Positions 18,104 to 27,684 of a stretch of 64,000 bases of DNA are shown here, one piece after another. Made by a program: the position numbers and the translations under genes. The first letter of the stretch is position 1. The number at the start of each line of letters is the position of its first letter. The stretch comes from Magnetococcales bacterium DCbin4 (GTDB lineage Bacteria; Pseudomonadota; Magnetococcia; Magnetococcales; UBA8363). Location: NCBI GenBank assembly GCA_002753735.1, contig PEAN01000003.1, positions 62,001 to 126,000 of the forward strand, in the 5' to 3' direction. The notes beneath the pieces are model-generated. The model ran no database searches. It worked only from the letters and a program-made list of their open reading frames with translations, and had not been told where the DNA came from.

Positions 18104-19652
18104 TCAGATCGCATGGCTGACCATTCTGCTCCCCTGGGGAACGGCACTGTTTTTGGCAGGATCACGGATCCTCCATCCCCACTGGCATGAGTCCAGGGAA
18201 AAACGGGTCGCAAGGATTTCTCTTGCCGCAAGCCTCATCCCCGTGGGACTTCTTCTCCTGTTGGACCTCAAGGCATTGATTCAGGGTGTCCCTGGAGCCA
18301 TTGGCCTGGGAGAATGGTTCGGTGCCGGGGCCTACCGGGTCCAACTGGAGTTGATGCTCGACGGACTGAGCCTGACCATCGCCACCCTCATGGGATGGAT
18401 TTCGTTCCTGACGATCCGTTTTTCCGTCCTTTACATGCATCGTGAAGGGGGCTTCATGCGATTTTTCATGATTCTCCACCTGTTCAGCGGTGCCATGCAA
18501 CTGATTGTCCAGGCGGGCAACGCCGTGTTGACGTTCGTGGGCTGGGAACTGGCCGGGGTCAGCTCCTTTCTGTTGATCGGCTATGCCTTTGAACGCCATG
18601 CCGCCACCCGCAATGCCAATCGTGCCTTCATCACCAACCGCTTCGGTGATGCCGGATTCATGTTTGGCATCTTCGCCGCCTTCACCTGGTTTGGCGGCAT
18701 CGACTGGAGTCATATTTCGACATCGGCAGACCAGGTGGAAACCTTGGGTGCCACCCTGGTCGGAGTCGGGTTCATGACCGCAGCCATGGCCAAATCGGCT
18801 CAAATTCCCTTTTCTCCCTGGATCGCCCGCGCCATGGATGGTCCCACCCCTTCCAGCGCCATCTTCTATGGCGCCCTCATGGTCCATGCCGGCATCTACC
18901 TGACGTTGCGGTTGGAACCCATGTTGCTCCAAACACCCTCGGTACTCACCTCCATTGCCGTTCTCGGACTCTTGACCGCACTCTACGGCTGGATGATCGC
19001 CCTGGCACAAAGCGATGTCAAAAGCTCGCTCATTTTTTCCACGATTTCGCAGATCGGCCTGATGTTTTTCTGGTGTGGCCTGGGATGGTTCACCCTGGCG
19101 GCATGGCACATGGGATTGCATATCGCGTTTCGGGCCTGGCAATTTTTACACGCCCCCTCCCTGATGGATGACCTTGACCGCCCCGCCCCACCCGCACCAC
19201 AATTCCTCACCCGTTGGCCTCAGCTTCATTCCGCCGTGATTCAACGCTTCTGGTTGGAACACCTTGGCGATGCCATGATGGCAGCCCCGACCTACAGACT
19301 TGCCGCCGACATGCAGGTGTTTGAACACCGCGTCATCACCCCCTTGACGGGACTCCCCGCCCATGCCAACGCCATATCGACCCTGGCACAATGGCAGGAT
19401 CAACAATCAGGTGTCATCGACTCGGCAGGATACTCGGTGGAACGCAGTACGGGCATTGCCGGACGTACCCTACAGAAACTCGCCAGCATCCTCCATCATT
19501 TTGAAGAAAACATGATCCTCAAAGGAGGTGGTGCCGGACTCTTCCAAACCTTGCTGCGCATTGGTAAACGCTTGACCCAGATTGATCTATTGCTCAGTCA
19601 ACCACGCTATCTGTTTTTCATGATTGCCTTGACCTTCGTGATCATCCTTTAA
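18096..19652 (+). CDS. dabB: NuoL-like proton-conducting subunit, probable DabB partner
   Basis: 518 aa polytopic protein; immediately downstream of and overlapping dabA; VGWELAGVSSFLLIGYAFERHAATRNANRAFITNRFGDAGFMFGIF. Confidence 0.7.
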   Translation: MVDQIAWLTILLPWGTALFLAGSRILHPHWHESREKRVARISLAASLIPVGLLLLLDLKALIQGVPGAIGLGEWFGAGAYRVQLELMLDGLSLTIATLMGWISFLTIRFSVLYMHREGGFMRFFMILHLFSGAMQLIVQAGNAVLTFVGWELAGVSSFLLIGYAFERHAATRNANRAFITNRFGDAGFMFGIFAAFTWFGGIDWSHISTSADQVETLGATLVGVGFMTAAMAKSAQIPFSPWIARAMDGPTPSSAIFYGALMVHAGIYLTLRLEPMLLQTPSVLTSIAVLGLLTALYGWMIALAQSDVKSSLIFSTISQIGLMFFWCGLGWFTLAAWHMGLHIAFRAWQFLHAPSLMDDLDRPAPPAPQFLTRWPQLHSAVIQRFWLEHLGDAMMAAPTYRLAADMQVFEHRVITPLTGLPAHANAISTLAQWQDQQSGVIDSAGYSVERSTGIAGRTLQKLASILHHFEENMILKGGGAGLFQTLLRIGKRLTQIDLLLSQPRYLFFMIALTFVIIL

Positions 19653-19665
19653 AAGAAACCGGTCC

Positions 19666-21183
19666 ATGCACTACGAAGAACTCCACTGGTCCATGCAGGC
19701 ATCCGTTCCGCTTCTGGCGCTGATCCAGTTGTTTCCGGTCCTGCTTGCGGTCATCATTTTCCTGGCACGGGATAAGGCGGGGATCTTTCTTATTGGCATC
19801 GGCGGCGCGTTCATCGAATGGGTGCTCACAGTCATTCTGTTGGTTCGCTTCGATCAGGCCCATCCCATATTCCAGTTCGCTGAACGCATCCATTTGTATG
19901 GACCGTTTCAATATCATGCCGCCGTCGATGGGGTTGGGGTGTTGTTCGCCCTCCTGACCAGCTTCCTGACCCTGATGATCATTCTGTATGGACACACCCG
20001 TGGCATTCAGCCCCGGTGGCGTTTTCTCGTGTTGGTCTGTCTGGAACAGGCGACACTGATGTTTCAGTTTTTCATACTGGATATTGTCCTCTTTGGCTGG
20101 GGCTCCCTGTTGCAGATGACCATCATCGGCATCATGCTCTACCACTGGTCCACCGACAATACCCGCCCCATCATCCATTTCGCGCAATTCATGGCCATCG
20201 GTATCCTCCTGTTCTTCCTGGGAACGACGCTTCTGGGGTGGCATCACAGTCAGGCAACGGGCGGCCTCTGGAGCTTCGACCTGATGGATTTGACCCGAAC
20301 CCCTCCGGACCTCCATCTCCAGTCCATCATTTTCTTTCTCCTGTTCTATGGCTTGGCCATACGAATTCCATTGTTCCCCATGCACGGTTGGCTGCCCGAT
20401 ACCGCGCAACATGGCATGGTTGCCGTCGCCCCCGTCTTTTTGATCGGTTTGAAAACGGGGGTATTCGGCATATTGCGCTTCGTCTTTCCTTTGCTGCCCG
20501 AGGCGGTCGTCCAATGGCACAAATATGTCGTCACCTTTGCCGTCATCGGTATTTTCTATGCGGCAATTCTGGCCTTGACCCAGGCCAATATCCGGCGTCT
20601 CCTGGCCTACTCGGTCGTCAGTCATACCGGCATCGTGACCATCGGACTCTTCAGTCTGGAACACCGCGCCTTTGAAGGGGCCGTACTGCTTTCGGTCAAT
20701 CTGGGCCTCGCCATGGCGGGAATGCTGTTCGCTGCAGGCTTCATCCACCTGCGAACCCGAACCATGTTCATGGACCGGCTCGGTGGCTTGTTCGACCATT
20801 TTCCCATCATCGGCAGTACGTTCTTGATTTCGGGTCTCTCCATCGTGTGCATGCCCGGGACACCAGGCTTTGACGCCGTGCATCTGGTTCTGGAAGCTGC
20901 CATCTCACGGTTTGGCGCATTGGTCACCATTCTCGCCGCCTTGGGCAACGTCGTGGCGGCCGGGTTTCTGTTATGGGCGTTCCATCGCACCTTCCTGGCC
21001 AAAAGCCAGAAAGATTTGAAAATGGACATGGCCCCCCCACGATTGCAGGAGCGGGCGATTGCCGTTTTGACGGTGTCGGCATTACTGGCCCTTGGATTTT
21101 ATTCTGAACCGTGGATGCTCCTGATTGAAAAATCGTTGGAAGGACTCGGACTCATGTTTGAACACGCCCTGCCATTGAAATAG
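19666..21183 (+). CDS. NuoM/N-like proton-translocating membrane subunit
   Basis: 505 aa; YGLAIRIPLFPMHGWLPDTAQHGMVAVAPVFLIGLKTGVFGILRFVFP. Confidence 0.8.
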   Translation: MHYEELHWSMQASVPLLALIQLFPVLLAVIIFLARDKAGIFLIGIGGAFIEWVLTVILLVRFDQAHPIFQFAERIHLYGPFQYHAAVDGVGVLFALLTSFLTLMIILYGHTRGIQPRWRFLVLVCLEQATLMFQFFILDIVLFGWGSLLQMTIIGIMLYHWSTDNTRPIIHFAQFMAIGILLFFLGTTLLGWHHSQATGGLWSFDLMDLTRTPPDLHLQSIIFFLLFYGLAIRIPLFPMHGWLPDTAQHGMVAVAPVFLIGLKTGVFGILRFVFPLLPEAVVQWHKYVVTFAVIGIFYAAILALTQANIRRLLAYSVVSHTGIVTIGLFSLEHRAFEGAVLLSVNLGLAMAGMLFAAGFIHLRTRTMFMDRLGGLFDHFPIIGSTFLISGLSIVCMPGTPGFDAVHLVLEAAISRFGALVTILAALGNVVAAGFLLWAFHRTFLAKSQKDLKMDMAPPRLQERAIAVLTVSALLALGFYSEPWMLLIEKSLEGLGLMFEHALPLK

Positions 21184-21196
21184 CCATCCGGTTGCC

Positions 21197-22699
21197 ATGG
21201 AAAATACGTTCCCACTGATCAGTCTGCTGTTCTTGACCTTCCCGATTTCAACGGCCCTCCTTTGGGGGATGCGCGATGCATCCAGGGTTCGATGGGCCGC
21301 CCTGGCCACAACCCTCGTCGATCTTGCCCTCTGCCTGGCGATCGTCGGTGGTTATCAATCTGAAATCGCAGGATTTCAATGGGTCGAAACCCATCCATGG
21401 ATCCCCTCCATCGGGGTTCATTACCGCGTAGGTGTTGATGGTATTTCGATGTGGTTTCTCCCACTGACCGCCCTGTTGTTCGCAGGAGCGGTCCTGGCAT
21501 CGTGGAACCGGGTTCATACTCTGATCCGCTTGTATTATTCCCTGCTCCTCATGCTCAAGACGGTCACCCTCGGCATTTTTTGTGCGTTGGATACCATCCT
21601 GTTTTTCTTCCTGTGGGAGTTGACCCTGATTCCCATTTACTTTCTCGTCAGCCTGTGGGGTGTTGGTCCGCACCGGCGCTATGCCGCAGTCCAATATACC
21701 CTGTTAATGATTGCCAGTGGCATTCCCCTGCTCATGGCTTTTGTGCTGTTGGCGGTCGAACATTCCACGCATCCAACCTTGGCCCCGTTGTCGGGACTGG
21801 TCTTCAGCCTGCCCGAGTTGCTGGCCACACCCACCTCGCCTGCATTCCAAACTCTGTTGTTCTTTCTATTGTTGGCAGGACTGGCGCCCAAGGTGCCCAT
21901 CGTTCCCTTCCATGTTTGGCTCCCCACCATGGCCCGGGAAGGACCCGTCGTCGTCCTGGCGTTCATGACCGGTCTGAAACTCGGCGCCTATGGCATGATC
22001 CGCTTTCTCCTCCCCTTGGCACCCAAGGCGGCGCATGATTATCACTGGCTGCTGGCGGGCCTGGGAACGCTGGGTTTGTTGTATGGCGCCTTTCTGGCGC
22101 TCTCCCAGACCAATCTGCTCATCCTGCTGGCCTACGCCAGCATCAGCCACGTCGGACTGGTCCTCCTGGGAATGACCTCGATGAATCTGACCGGCATCCA
22201 GGGCGCGGTGTTTCAATTGCTCAACTTTACGGTTATTTCCTCGGGCCTTTACTTCATGACCGGATTCCTGCAACACCGAACCGGCTCCACCGAAGCCATC
22301 AATCTGGGAGGATTGGCCAGAACCATGCCGTTCTTCTCGGCCTGTTATCTGTTGTTCGGCCTTGCGGGGTTGGGCATTCCGGGAACCAACGGATTTCCAG
22401 CGGAGTTCCTGATCTTCATGAGTACGCTTGAAACCCACACGGGGGCTGGATTTGCGGCATTGGCGGCGGTCATCCTGGGCGCAGGTTACTTTATGAATTT
22501 GTTCCGCAAGAGTTTTTTTGGTCCAGTCCGCCATGAGCTTCATGGAAACGAAAGCGATTTGAATGGACGCGAACGGACCCTTGCTCTGGTTCTGGCCAGC
22601 CTGATCCTCCTCCTGGGACTTGCCCCCAACCTGCTGCTTGACCCCATGCGCGTTTCCGCTGAAAACTGGGTCGGTCAATTGAATGCTGCCCAGCCGTAG
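21197..22699 (+). CDS. NuoM-like proton-translocating membrane subunit
   Basis: 500 aa; LFFFLWELTLIPIYFLVSLWGVGPHRRYAAVQYTLLM, KVPIVPFHVWLPTMAREGPVVVLAFMTGLKLGAYGMIRF. Confidence 0.83.
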   Translation: MENTFPLISLLFLTFPISTALLWGMRDASRVRWAALATTLVDLALCLAIVGGYQSEIAGFQWVETHPWIPSIGVHYRVGVDGISMWFLPLTALLFAGAVLASWNRVHTLIRLYYSLLLMLKTVTLGIFCALDTILFFFLWELTLIPIYFLVSLWGVGPHRRYAAVQYTLLMIASGIPLLMAFVLLAVEHSTHPTLAPLSGLVFSLPELLATPTSPAFQTLLFFLLLAGLAPKVPIVPFHVWLPTMAREGPVVVLAFMTGLKLGAYGMIRFLLPLAPKAAHDYHWLLAGLGTLGLLYGAFLALSQTNLLILLAYASISHVGLVLLGMTSMNLTGIQGAVFQLLNFTVISSGLYFMTGFLQHRTGSTEAINLGGLARTMPFFSACYLLFGLAGLGIPGTNGFPAEFLIFMSTLETHTGAGFAALAAVILGAGYFMNLFRKSFFGPVRHELHGNESDLNGRERTLALVLASLILLLGLAPNLLLDPMRVSAENWVGQLNAAQP

Positions 22700-22796
22700 T
22701 CGTGATATTTGATATCCATTCTTCCTTGTCACATTCATTAACTGGAAAGGATGACTGACAGTTCACTGAATGGATCATCAATATTGAATGAAAAAA

Positions 22797-22820
22797 GGGG
22801 TCTTGGGGATTGCCCCAGGG
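22797..22820 (+). terminator. Palindromic element GGGGTCTTGGGGATTGCCCCAGGGTG after the Nuo-like cluster
   Basis: Inverted repeat read directly; no strong U tract. Confidence 0.4.
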
Positions 22821-22949
22821 TGTTGATGTTGATTTTTATTGTTTATGAATTCAAATCATAAGTCTTTCATGCTCTGTTATTGACTTTGATTTTTCTAGTC
22901 AATATTGATGCATTTTTGATTTAGAAATGGAATTACCACTCTGCATGCC

Positions 22950-25900
22950 ATGAAACAATTCCTTTTCCAACCCAGCCTGCGCCATAAACTGGCCATCGCC
23001 TTTCTATTGGTGGGATTGATTCCCTTGATCATCGGAGCATGGATGGGGGGAAAGGTGATTGAACGATCTTTGATCGATCAGGCAGGGGAACAATTGAAAA
23101 CCGTGCTCGCCTTGAAAAGCGCACAGCTTGTCGATTTTTTCTCCGACCGCCGAGAAGAACTCGATTTTGCCATCAACGATCCCGACGTGATTGCGGCGAC
23201 CGGAACCTTCAGTAAGATTTTTTCGCAAAACATTGATCCCATTAATACTCATGAATGGATCGCTGCCGAAAAAGCGTTGGGGGGTTGGTTTGAACGTTAT
23301 CTCAAACTGAACCATTATTATGACATTCTGCTATTGGACATCCAAGGGAATGTCATCTTTTCCGTACGCCACGAAAAGGATCTGGGCCAGAATGCCGTTC
23401 ATGGCACCCTGGGTCAAACCCCGTTGAGCAAGGTATTCCAACGTGGACTCCAGGGGGTGGTGGTCCAGGATTTTGAATCATATATTCCTTCAGGAAACCA
23501 AAGCTTTGTCTTTATTGCCGGTCCAATCTACCGGGAAGGTCAACTGCAGGGGGTCATGGTAACCCAGGTCAGCCGGGAACGGCTCAATACCATCATGGCA
23601 TTCCACCATGGCCTGGGTCAAACCGGAGAAACCTACCTGGTGGGCCGGGCCAACAATCGCATCGGCTTTCGCAATGACCGGTTTGGCAAGGGAGTCGCCG
23701 CAGACCAGGAAATCATGGATCACCATGCCATTCTGGCTTTGAATGGGGAGGACGGAATGGCGATGGAGATCAATCCCCAGGGAGGCAAGATCATCAAGGT
23801 CTATGCTCAGATCCCTCTGCCAAGCCTGAATTGGGCGATCATGGCGACCAAGGATTTGCAGGAAATTCTGTCCCCCAAGGACAGCCTGTTGAATATCCTT
23901 CTCATGGAAGCCCTGGGAACCGCTCTTGTGGTTTTAATCGCCGCATGGAGTGTGGCACGCCTGTTTTCGCTTCCCGTTGTTCATCTGACCGCAGTGGCAA
24001 AACGTTTGGAACTGGGAGAATGGTCTGCACGGGCCAACCCTGGCAGCGAGGATGAACTGGGCCGCATGGCGGGCACCTTCAACCGCATGGCGCAACGGTT
24101 CGAAACCAGCCTGTGGATCAAATCTCAAAGTAACGCGCTGCTGCAATCGTTGCAGTCAGCCAATACCATGTCCCAGTTCGCCGACCGGCTGATGAGTACC
24201 CTGACGCCACTGATGAACGCGGAACATGGTTGTGTTCATCTCCTCAACCGTCATGATGGTCGTTACGAACTTGCTGGTCCCATGTGTTTTTTTGAACATA
24301 ATCAAGATGCCGTCGGCTTTTTCCCGGGAGAAGGATTGGTGGGTTTGACCGCCAAGGAACAAAAGACGAGAATCATCGAAAGGGTACACAAGGAACAGGT
24401 CCGACTGCGGGGGGGACTGGCCGACATCACCCCACTGTGTTTAATGTTCCACCCGATTGTGCTCGAAGGAAAAACCCTTGCGGTCCTTGAGTTTGCCGGC
24501 AATACCACCTTCGGGGAGACCAGTCGGGATCTGTTGCATGAGGTTTCCACCCTCATTGCCCTGACCCTCGACAATCTCCACGTCAAGGTCGATCTGGAAC
24601 ACCTGTTGGAACAAAGTCAGCGCTACCGCACCGAACTCGAAGCCCAGGCGGAGGAATTAAACGTACAAAAGCGGATCCTGGAACACAACAACGAAGAATT
24701 GATACAGCAGGGCCGGGAGTTGGAGCAACAACAGGATGCCCTCAGCGCCAGTAACGAAGAGTTGGAGCAAAAAAACCGTGAATTGGAACAACAAACCGAA
24801 GAACTGGAACAACAGGCCGAAGCGTTGGAAAAAACCCGGTTGCGCGCCGAAAAGATCAGCCAATACAAGACCGAATTTCTTGCCAACATGTCCCACGAGC
24901 TGCGCACCCCGCTCAACAGCCTGTTGATTCTTGCGCGCGGGTTTGCAGAAAACAGGGACGGCAATCTGACGGGAGAACAACGTCAGGCCGCCGAAATCAT
25001 CCATGCCAGCGGTGTCGAGCTGTTGCAATTGATCAACGGCATTCTGGATCTATCCAAGATTGAGGCGGGAGGGCTGCAATGGATGGTGGAAAAGATCGAT
25101 CTGCATGCCTTGTTGCGTGATCTTGAAACCCGGTTCCAGTCCGAAGCACGCGCAAAATCTCTGGAATTCAAGGTGGTCATGGCTCCGAATACCCGCCACT
25201 TTTTCCACAGCGACCGCGACAAACTGCTGCGTATTCTGCTCAACTTTCTGGCCAATGCCTTCAAGTTCACCCGAAAGGGATCGGTCGTCCTGGAACTGGC
25301 CACCACGGAGGAATCCGATGCCCAGACCTGGCTCAAGGTGACCGTACGGGATACGGGCATCGGTATCCCACCGGCACGACAGGAAGAAATTTTCGAAGCG
25401 TTCCAACAGGGGGATGGATCCATCACCCGGGAGTTCGGCGGCACGGGTCTTGGCCTTGCCATCGCCAAACGGATGGCCCATTTTCTGGGAGGTGCCATTC
25501 AACTGCAAAGCGTGGAACACCAGGGAAGTGCCTTTACGATACGAATTCCCGAAGTTGCATCCGCCCCATCCCCCAAATCCCTTGTTCCTGCCGATCCGCC
25601 ACCACCCTTTACCCCCCCTGTCACGGAAACGGTGGCGCTCCAGGAAGACCGGCCCCCACCCCCGGTACTGATCATCGAAGACGATACCGACTTCAGCCGA
25701 ATCCTCGGAAACATGGCCAGGGAACGAGGATTCACACCCCATATGGCCCATAGCGGCGAGGAAGGTTTGGCCATGGCCCGCCAGATCCATCCCTCCGGCA
25801 TCCTCCTGGATCTGGGCTTGCCCGACATGGATGGATGGCAGGTGATGGACCAACTCAAAGCATCTCCCGCGACCAGGGAGATCCCGGTTCACATCGTTTC

Positions 25901-26837
25901 TGCCCGTGAAGATGGCGGCGAAGGCATCTCCCGTGGTGCAGTGGGGGTATTGACCAAACCGGTCACGAAAGAAGAGTTGTTTCATGCCTTCGACCTCATG
26001 GGGACGGCTTTCCACACACAACGAATGCGTCTGCTCCTGGTCGAGGACAACCCCCATGCGCGAACAGCCATCATCTCACTGCTGAAGGAACACCCCCTGG
26101 ACATTACTCAGGTTGCCAGCGGTCAGGAAGCCAAAGCCATGCTGGAGCAACAACCATTTCATGGCATGATCCTGGACCTGAACCTGCCCGACATTTCTGG
26201 ATTTGACCTGCTTGAACAGTTGCACCAGGGGCGCGACACCCTTCCGGTTCCGGTCATCATTCACTCAGGACGTGATCTGACCAGCGAGGAATATGCCCGA
26301 CTGAAGTGTCATACCAACGCCATCGTCACCAAGAGCCATCGTTCCGAGGAACGCCTGTTGGACGAAGTCGTGTTATTCCTGCACCGCGTGCTCGATGACC
26401 TGCCCCACGCCATGCGTGCCCGTACCCGCATGGCCCATCCGCATCAGGAGGAAATATTCAAGGGGAAACGGTTGCTGTTGGTTGAAGACGATGTCCGAAG
26501 CGCCTTTGCGACCGGGAAAAACCTGGAGCATGAGGGAATCCGGGTACAGATGGTGGCCAATGGCCAGAAAGCATTGGAAACACTTGAAAAAGACGACAAC
26601 TTCGATGCCATTCTGATGGATATCATGATGCCGGTCATGGATGGACTGGAAGCCACCCGGAGGATTCGTCAATCCCCTGGCATGAAGGACCTTCCCATCA
26701 TCGCACTGACCGCCAAGGCGATGAACGATGATCGGGAACGTTGCCTGGCCGCTGGTGCAAGCGATTATCTGACCAAACCCGTGGACATGGACCGCCTGTT
26801 GGCCATGCTCAAGGTATGGTTCGGCCGTCAAGGGTGA
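22950..26837 (+). CDS. Hybrid sensor histidine kinase with HAMP, GAF-like, HisKA/HATPase and three C-terminal receiver domains
   Basis: 1295 aa; FLANMSHELRTPLNSLL, GGTGLGLAIAKRMA, three REC-like segments (ILLDLGLPDMDGW, MILDLNLPDISGF, ILMDIMMPVMDGLEATRRIR). Confidence 0.92.
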   Translation: MKQFLFQPSLRHKLAIAFLLVGLIPLIIGAWMGGKVIERSLIDQAGEQLKTVLALKSAQLVDFFSDRREELDFAINDPDVIAATGTFSKIFSQNIDPINTHEWIAAEKALGGWFERYLKLNHYYDILLLDIQGNVIFSVRHEKDLGQNAVHGTLGQTPLSKVFQRGLQGVVVQDFESYIPSGNQSFVFIAGPIYREGQLQGVMVTQVSRERLNTIMAFHHGLGQTGETYLVGRANNRIGFRNDRFGKGVAADQEIMDHHAILALNGEDGMAMEINPQGGKIIKVYAQIPLPSLNWAIMATKDLQEILSPKDSLLNILLMEALGTALVVLIAAWSVARLFSLPVVHLTAVAKRLELGEWSARANPGSEDELGRMAGTFNRMAQRFETSLWIKSQSNALLQSLQSANTMSQFADRLMSTLTPLMNAEHGCVHLLNRHDGRYELAGPMCFFEHNQDAVGFFPGEGLVGLTAKEQKTRIIERVHKEQVRLRGGLADITPLCLMFHPIVLEGKTLAVLEFAGNTTFGETSRDLLHEVSTLIALTLDNLHVKVDLEHLLEQSQRYRTELEAQAEELNVQKRILEHNNEELIQQGRELEQQQDALSASNEELEQKNRELEQQTEELEQQAEALEKTRLRAEKISQYKTEFLANMSHELRTPLNSLLILARGFAENRDGNLTGEQRQAAEIIHASGVELLQLINGILDLSKIEAGGLQWMVEKIDLHALLRDLETRFQSEARAKSLEFKVVMAPNTRHFFHSDRDKLLRILLNFLANAFKFTRKGSVVLELATTEESDAQTWLKVTVRDTGIGIPPARQEEIFEAFQQGDGSITREFGGTGLGLAIAKRMAHFLGGAIQLQSVEHQGSAFTIRIPEVASAPSPKSLVPADPPPPFTPPVTETVALQEDRPPPPVLIIEDDTDFSRILGNMARERGFTPHMAHSGEEGLAMARQIHPSGILLDLGLPDMDGWQVMDQLKASPATREIPVHIVSAREDGGEGISRGAVGVLTKPVTKEELFHAFDLMGTAFHTQRMRLLLVEDNPHARTAIISLLKEHPLDITQVASGQEAKAMLEQQPFHGMILDLNLPDISGFDLLEQLHQGRDTLPVPVIIHSGRDLTSEEYARLKCHTNAIVTKSHRSEERLLDEVVLFLHRVLDDLPHAMRARTRMAHPHQEEIFKGKRLLLVEDDVRSAFATGKNLEHEGIRVQMVANGQKALETLEKDDNFDAILMDIMMPVMDGLEATRRIRQSPGMKDLPIIALTAKAMNDDRERCLAAGASDYLTKPVDMDRLLAMLKVWFGRQG

Positions 26838-26844
26838 AACAGCC

Positions 26845-27684
26845 ATGACCCCGGAGGCCATCGAAAAGATCGAAGTGGAGCTGCTGCTGGAGGCTTTGCG
26901 CCGGCGTTTCGGGTATGATTTCGGTCACTATGCGCCTGATTTTTTGCATCGCCGTGTCCTTGATTGCCTGTCCCAATGTCGATTGACCCATATCTCCGAC
27001 ATCATCCCCCGCGTCCTGCACGACCGTCTGTTTCTTGAACAATTGATCAGCAAGCTGACCGTCACCACCACCGCCCTGTTTCGCGATCCTGCCGCCTATG
27101 CCGCCCTGATCAAACAAGTTTTTCCCATGCTTGAAACCTATCCTTTCTTTAACATCTGGCATGCGGGATGTTCTACCGGCGAAGAAGTCTATTCCCTGGC
27201 GATTCTCCTGGAGGAGGCGGGTCTTTATGATCGCTGCCGCATCTATGCCACCGACATCAACAATGCCGCCCTGGAACGGGCTCGGGAAGGAGTCTATCCC
27301 AGTGGCCATTTGGAAGACTTCGGCAATAACTACCTCCAAGCGGGTGGCCGCTATCAATTGTGCAACTGGTTCCATGCCCGGTACGACCTGGCCCGTTTTG
27401 ATCCTCAATTAACCAGAAACGTATTGTTTTCCAACCATAATCTTGCTACAGACGGGGTTTTTGCCGAAACCCATCTGATCCTGTGCCGCAATGTGTTGAT
27501 CTATTTCGACCACACGTTGCAAAACCGTGTCCTGGAATTATTCCATGAAAGTCTGGATCATGGAGGATTTTTGATCCTGGGTGCCCAGGAAACCCTCCGT
27601 TTTTCGAGTGTTCATGATCGTTTCCTCCCCGTCAACGAAAAGGAGCGACTGTGGCGCAAACGGCATCGGGATCCCAAGGCGTGA
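26845..27684 (+). CDS. CheR-family protein-glutamate O-methyltransferase
   Basis: FFNIWHAGCSTGEEVYSLAILLEEAG, IYATDINNAALERAREGVYP, DLILCRNVLIYF-like motif. Confidence 0.9.
   Translation: MTPEAIEKIEVELLLEALRRRFGYDFGHYAPDFLHRRVLDCLSQCRLTHISDIIPRVLHDRLFLEQLISKLTVTTTALFRDPAAYAALIKQVFPMLETYPFFNIWHAGCSTGEEVYSLAILLEEAGLYDRCRIYATDINNAALERAREGVYPSGHLEDFGNNYLQAGGRYQLCNWFHARYDLARFDPQLTRNVLFSNHNLATDGVFAETHLILCRNVLIYFDHTLQNRVLELFHESLDHGGFLILGAQETLRFSSVHDRFLPVNEKERLWRKRHRDPKA

Noticed and set aside
18162-19142. 326-aa minus-strand ORF
   Set aside because: Antisense to the NuoL-like dabB candidate; no recognisable motif.
19642-20883. 413-aa minus-strand ORF (MHGVKAWCPGHAHDGETRNQ...)
   Set aside because: Fully antisense to a recognisable NuoM/N-like gene; low-complexity polar composition typical of the complement of membrane-protein codons.
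24600-24840. Q/E-rich repeats in the hybrid kinase (ELEQQ...NEELEQKNRELEQQTEELEQQ)
   Set aside because: Ordinary signalling coiled-coil heptads, common in hybrid kinases; not a DNA-level repeat system.
25050-26057. 335-aa minus-strand ORF
   Set aside because: Antisense to the hybrid histidine kinase; spurious GC-rich ORF.
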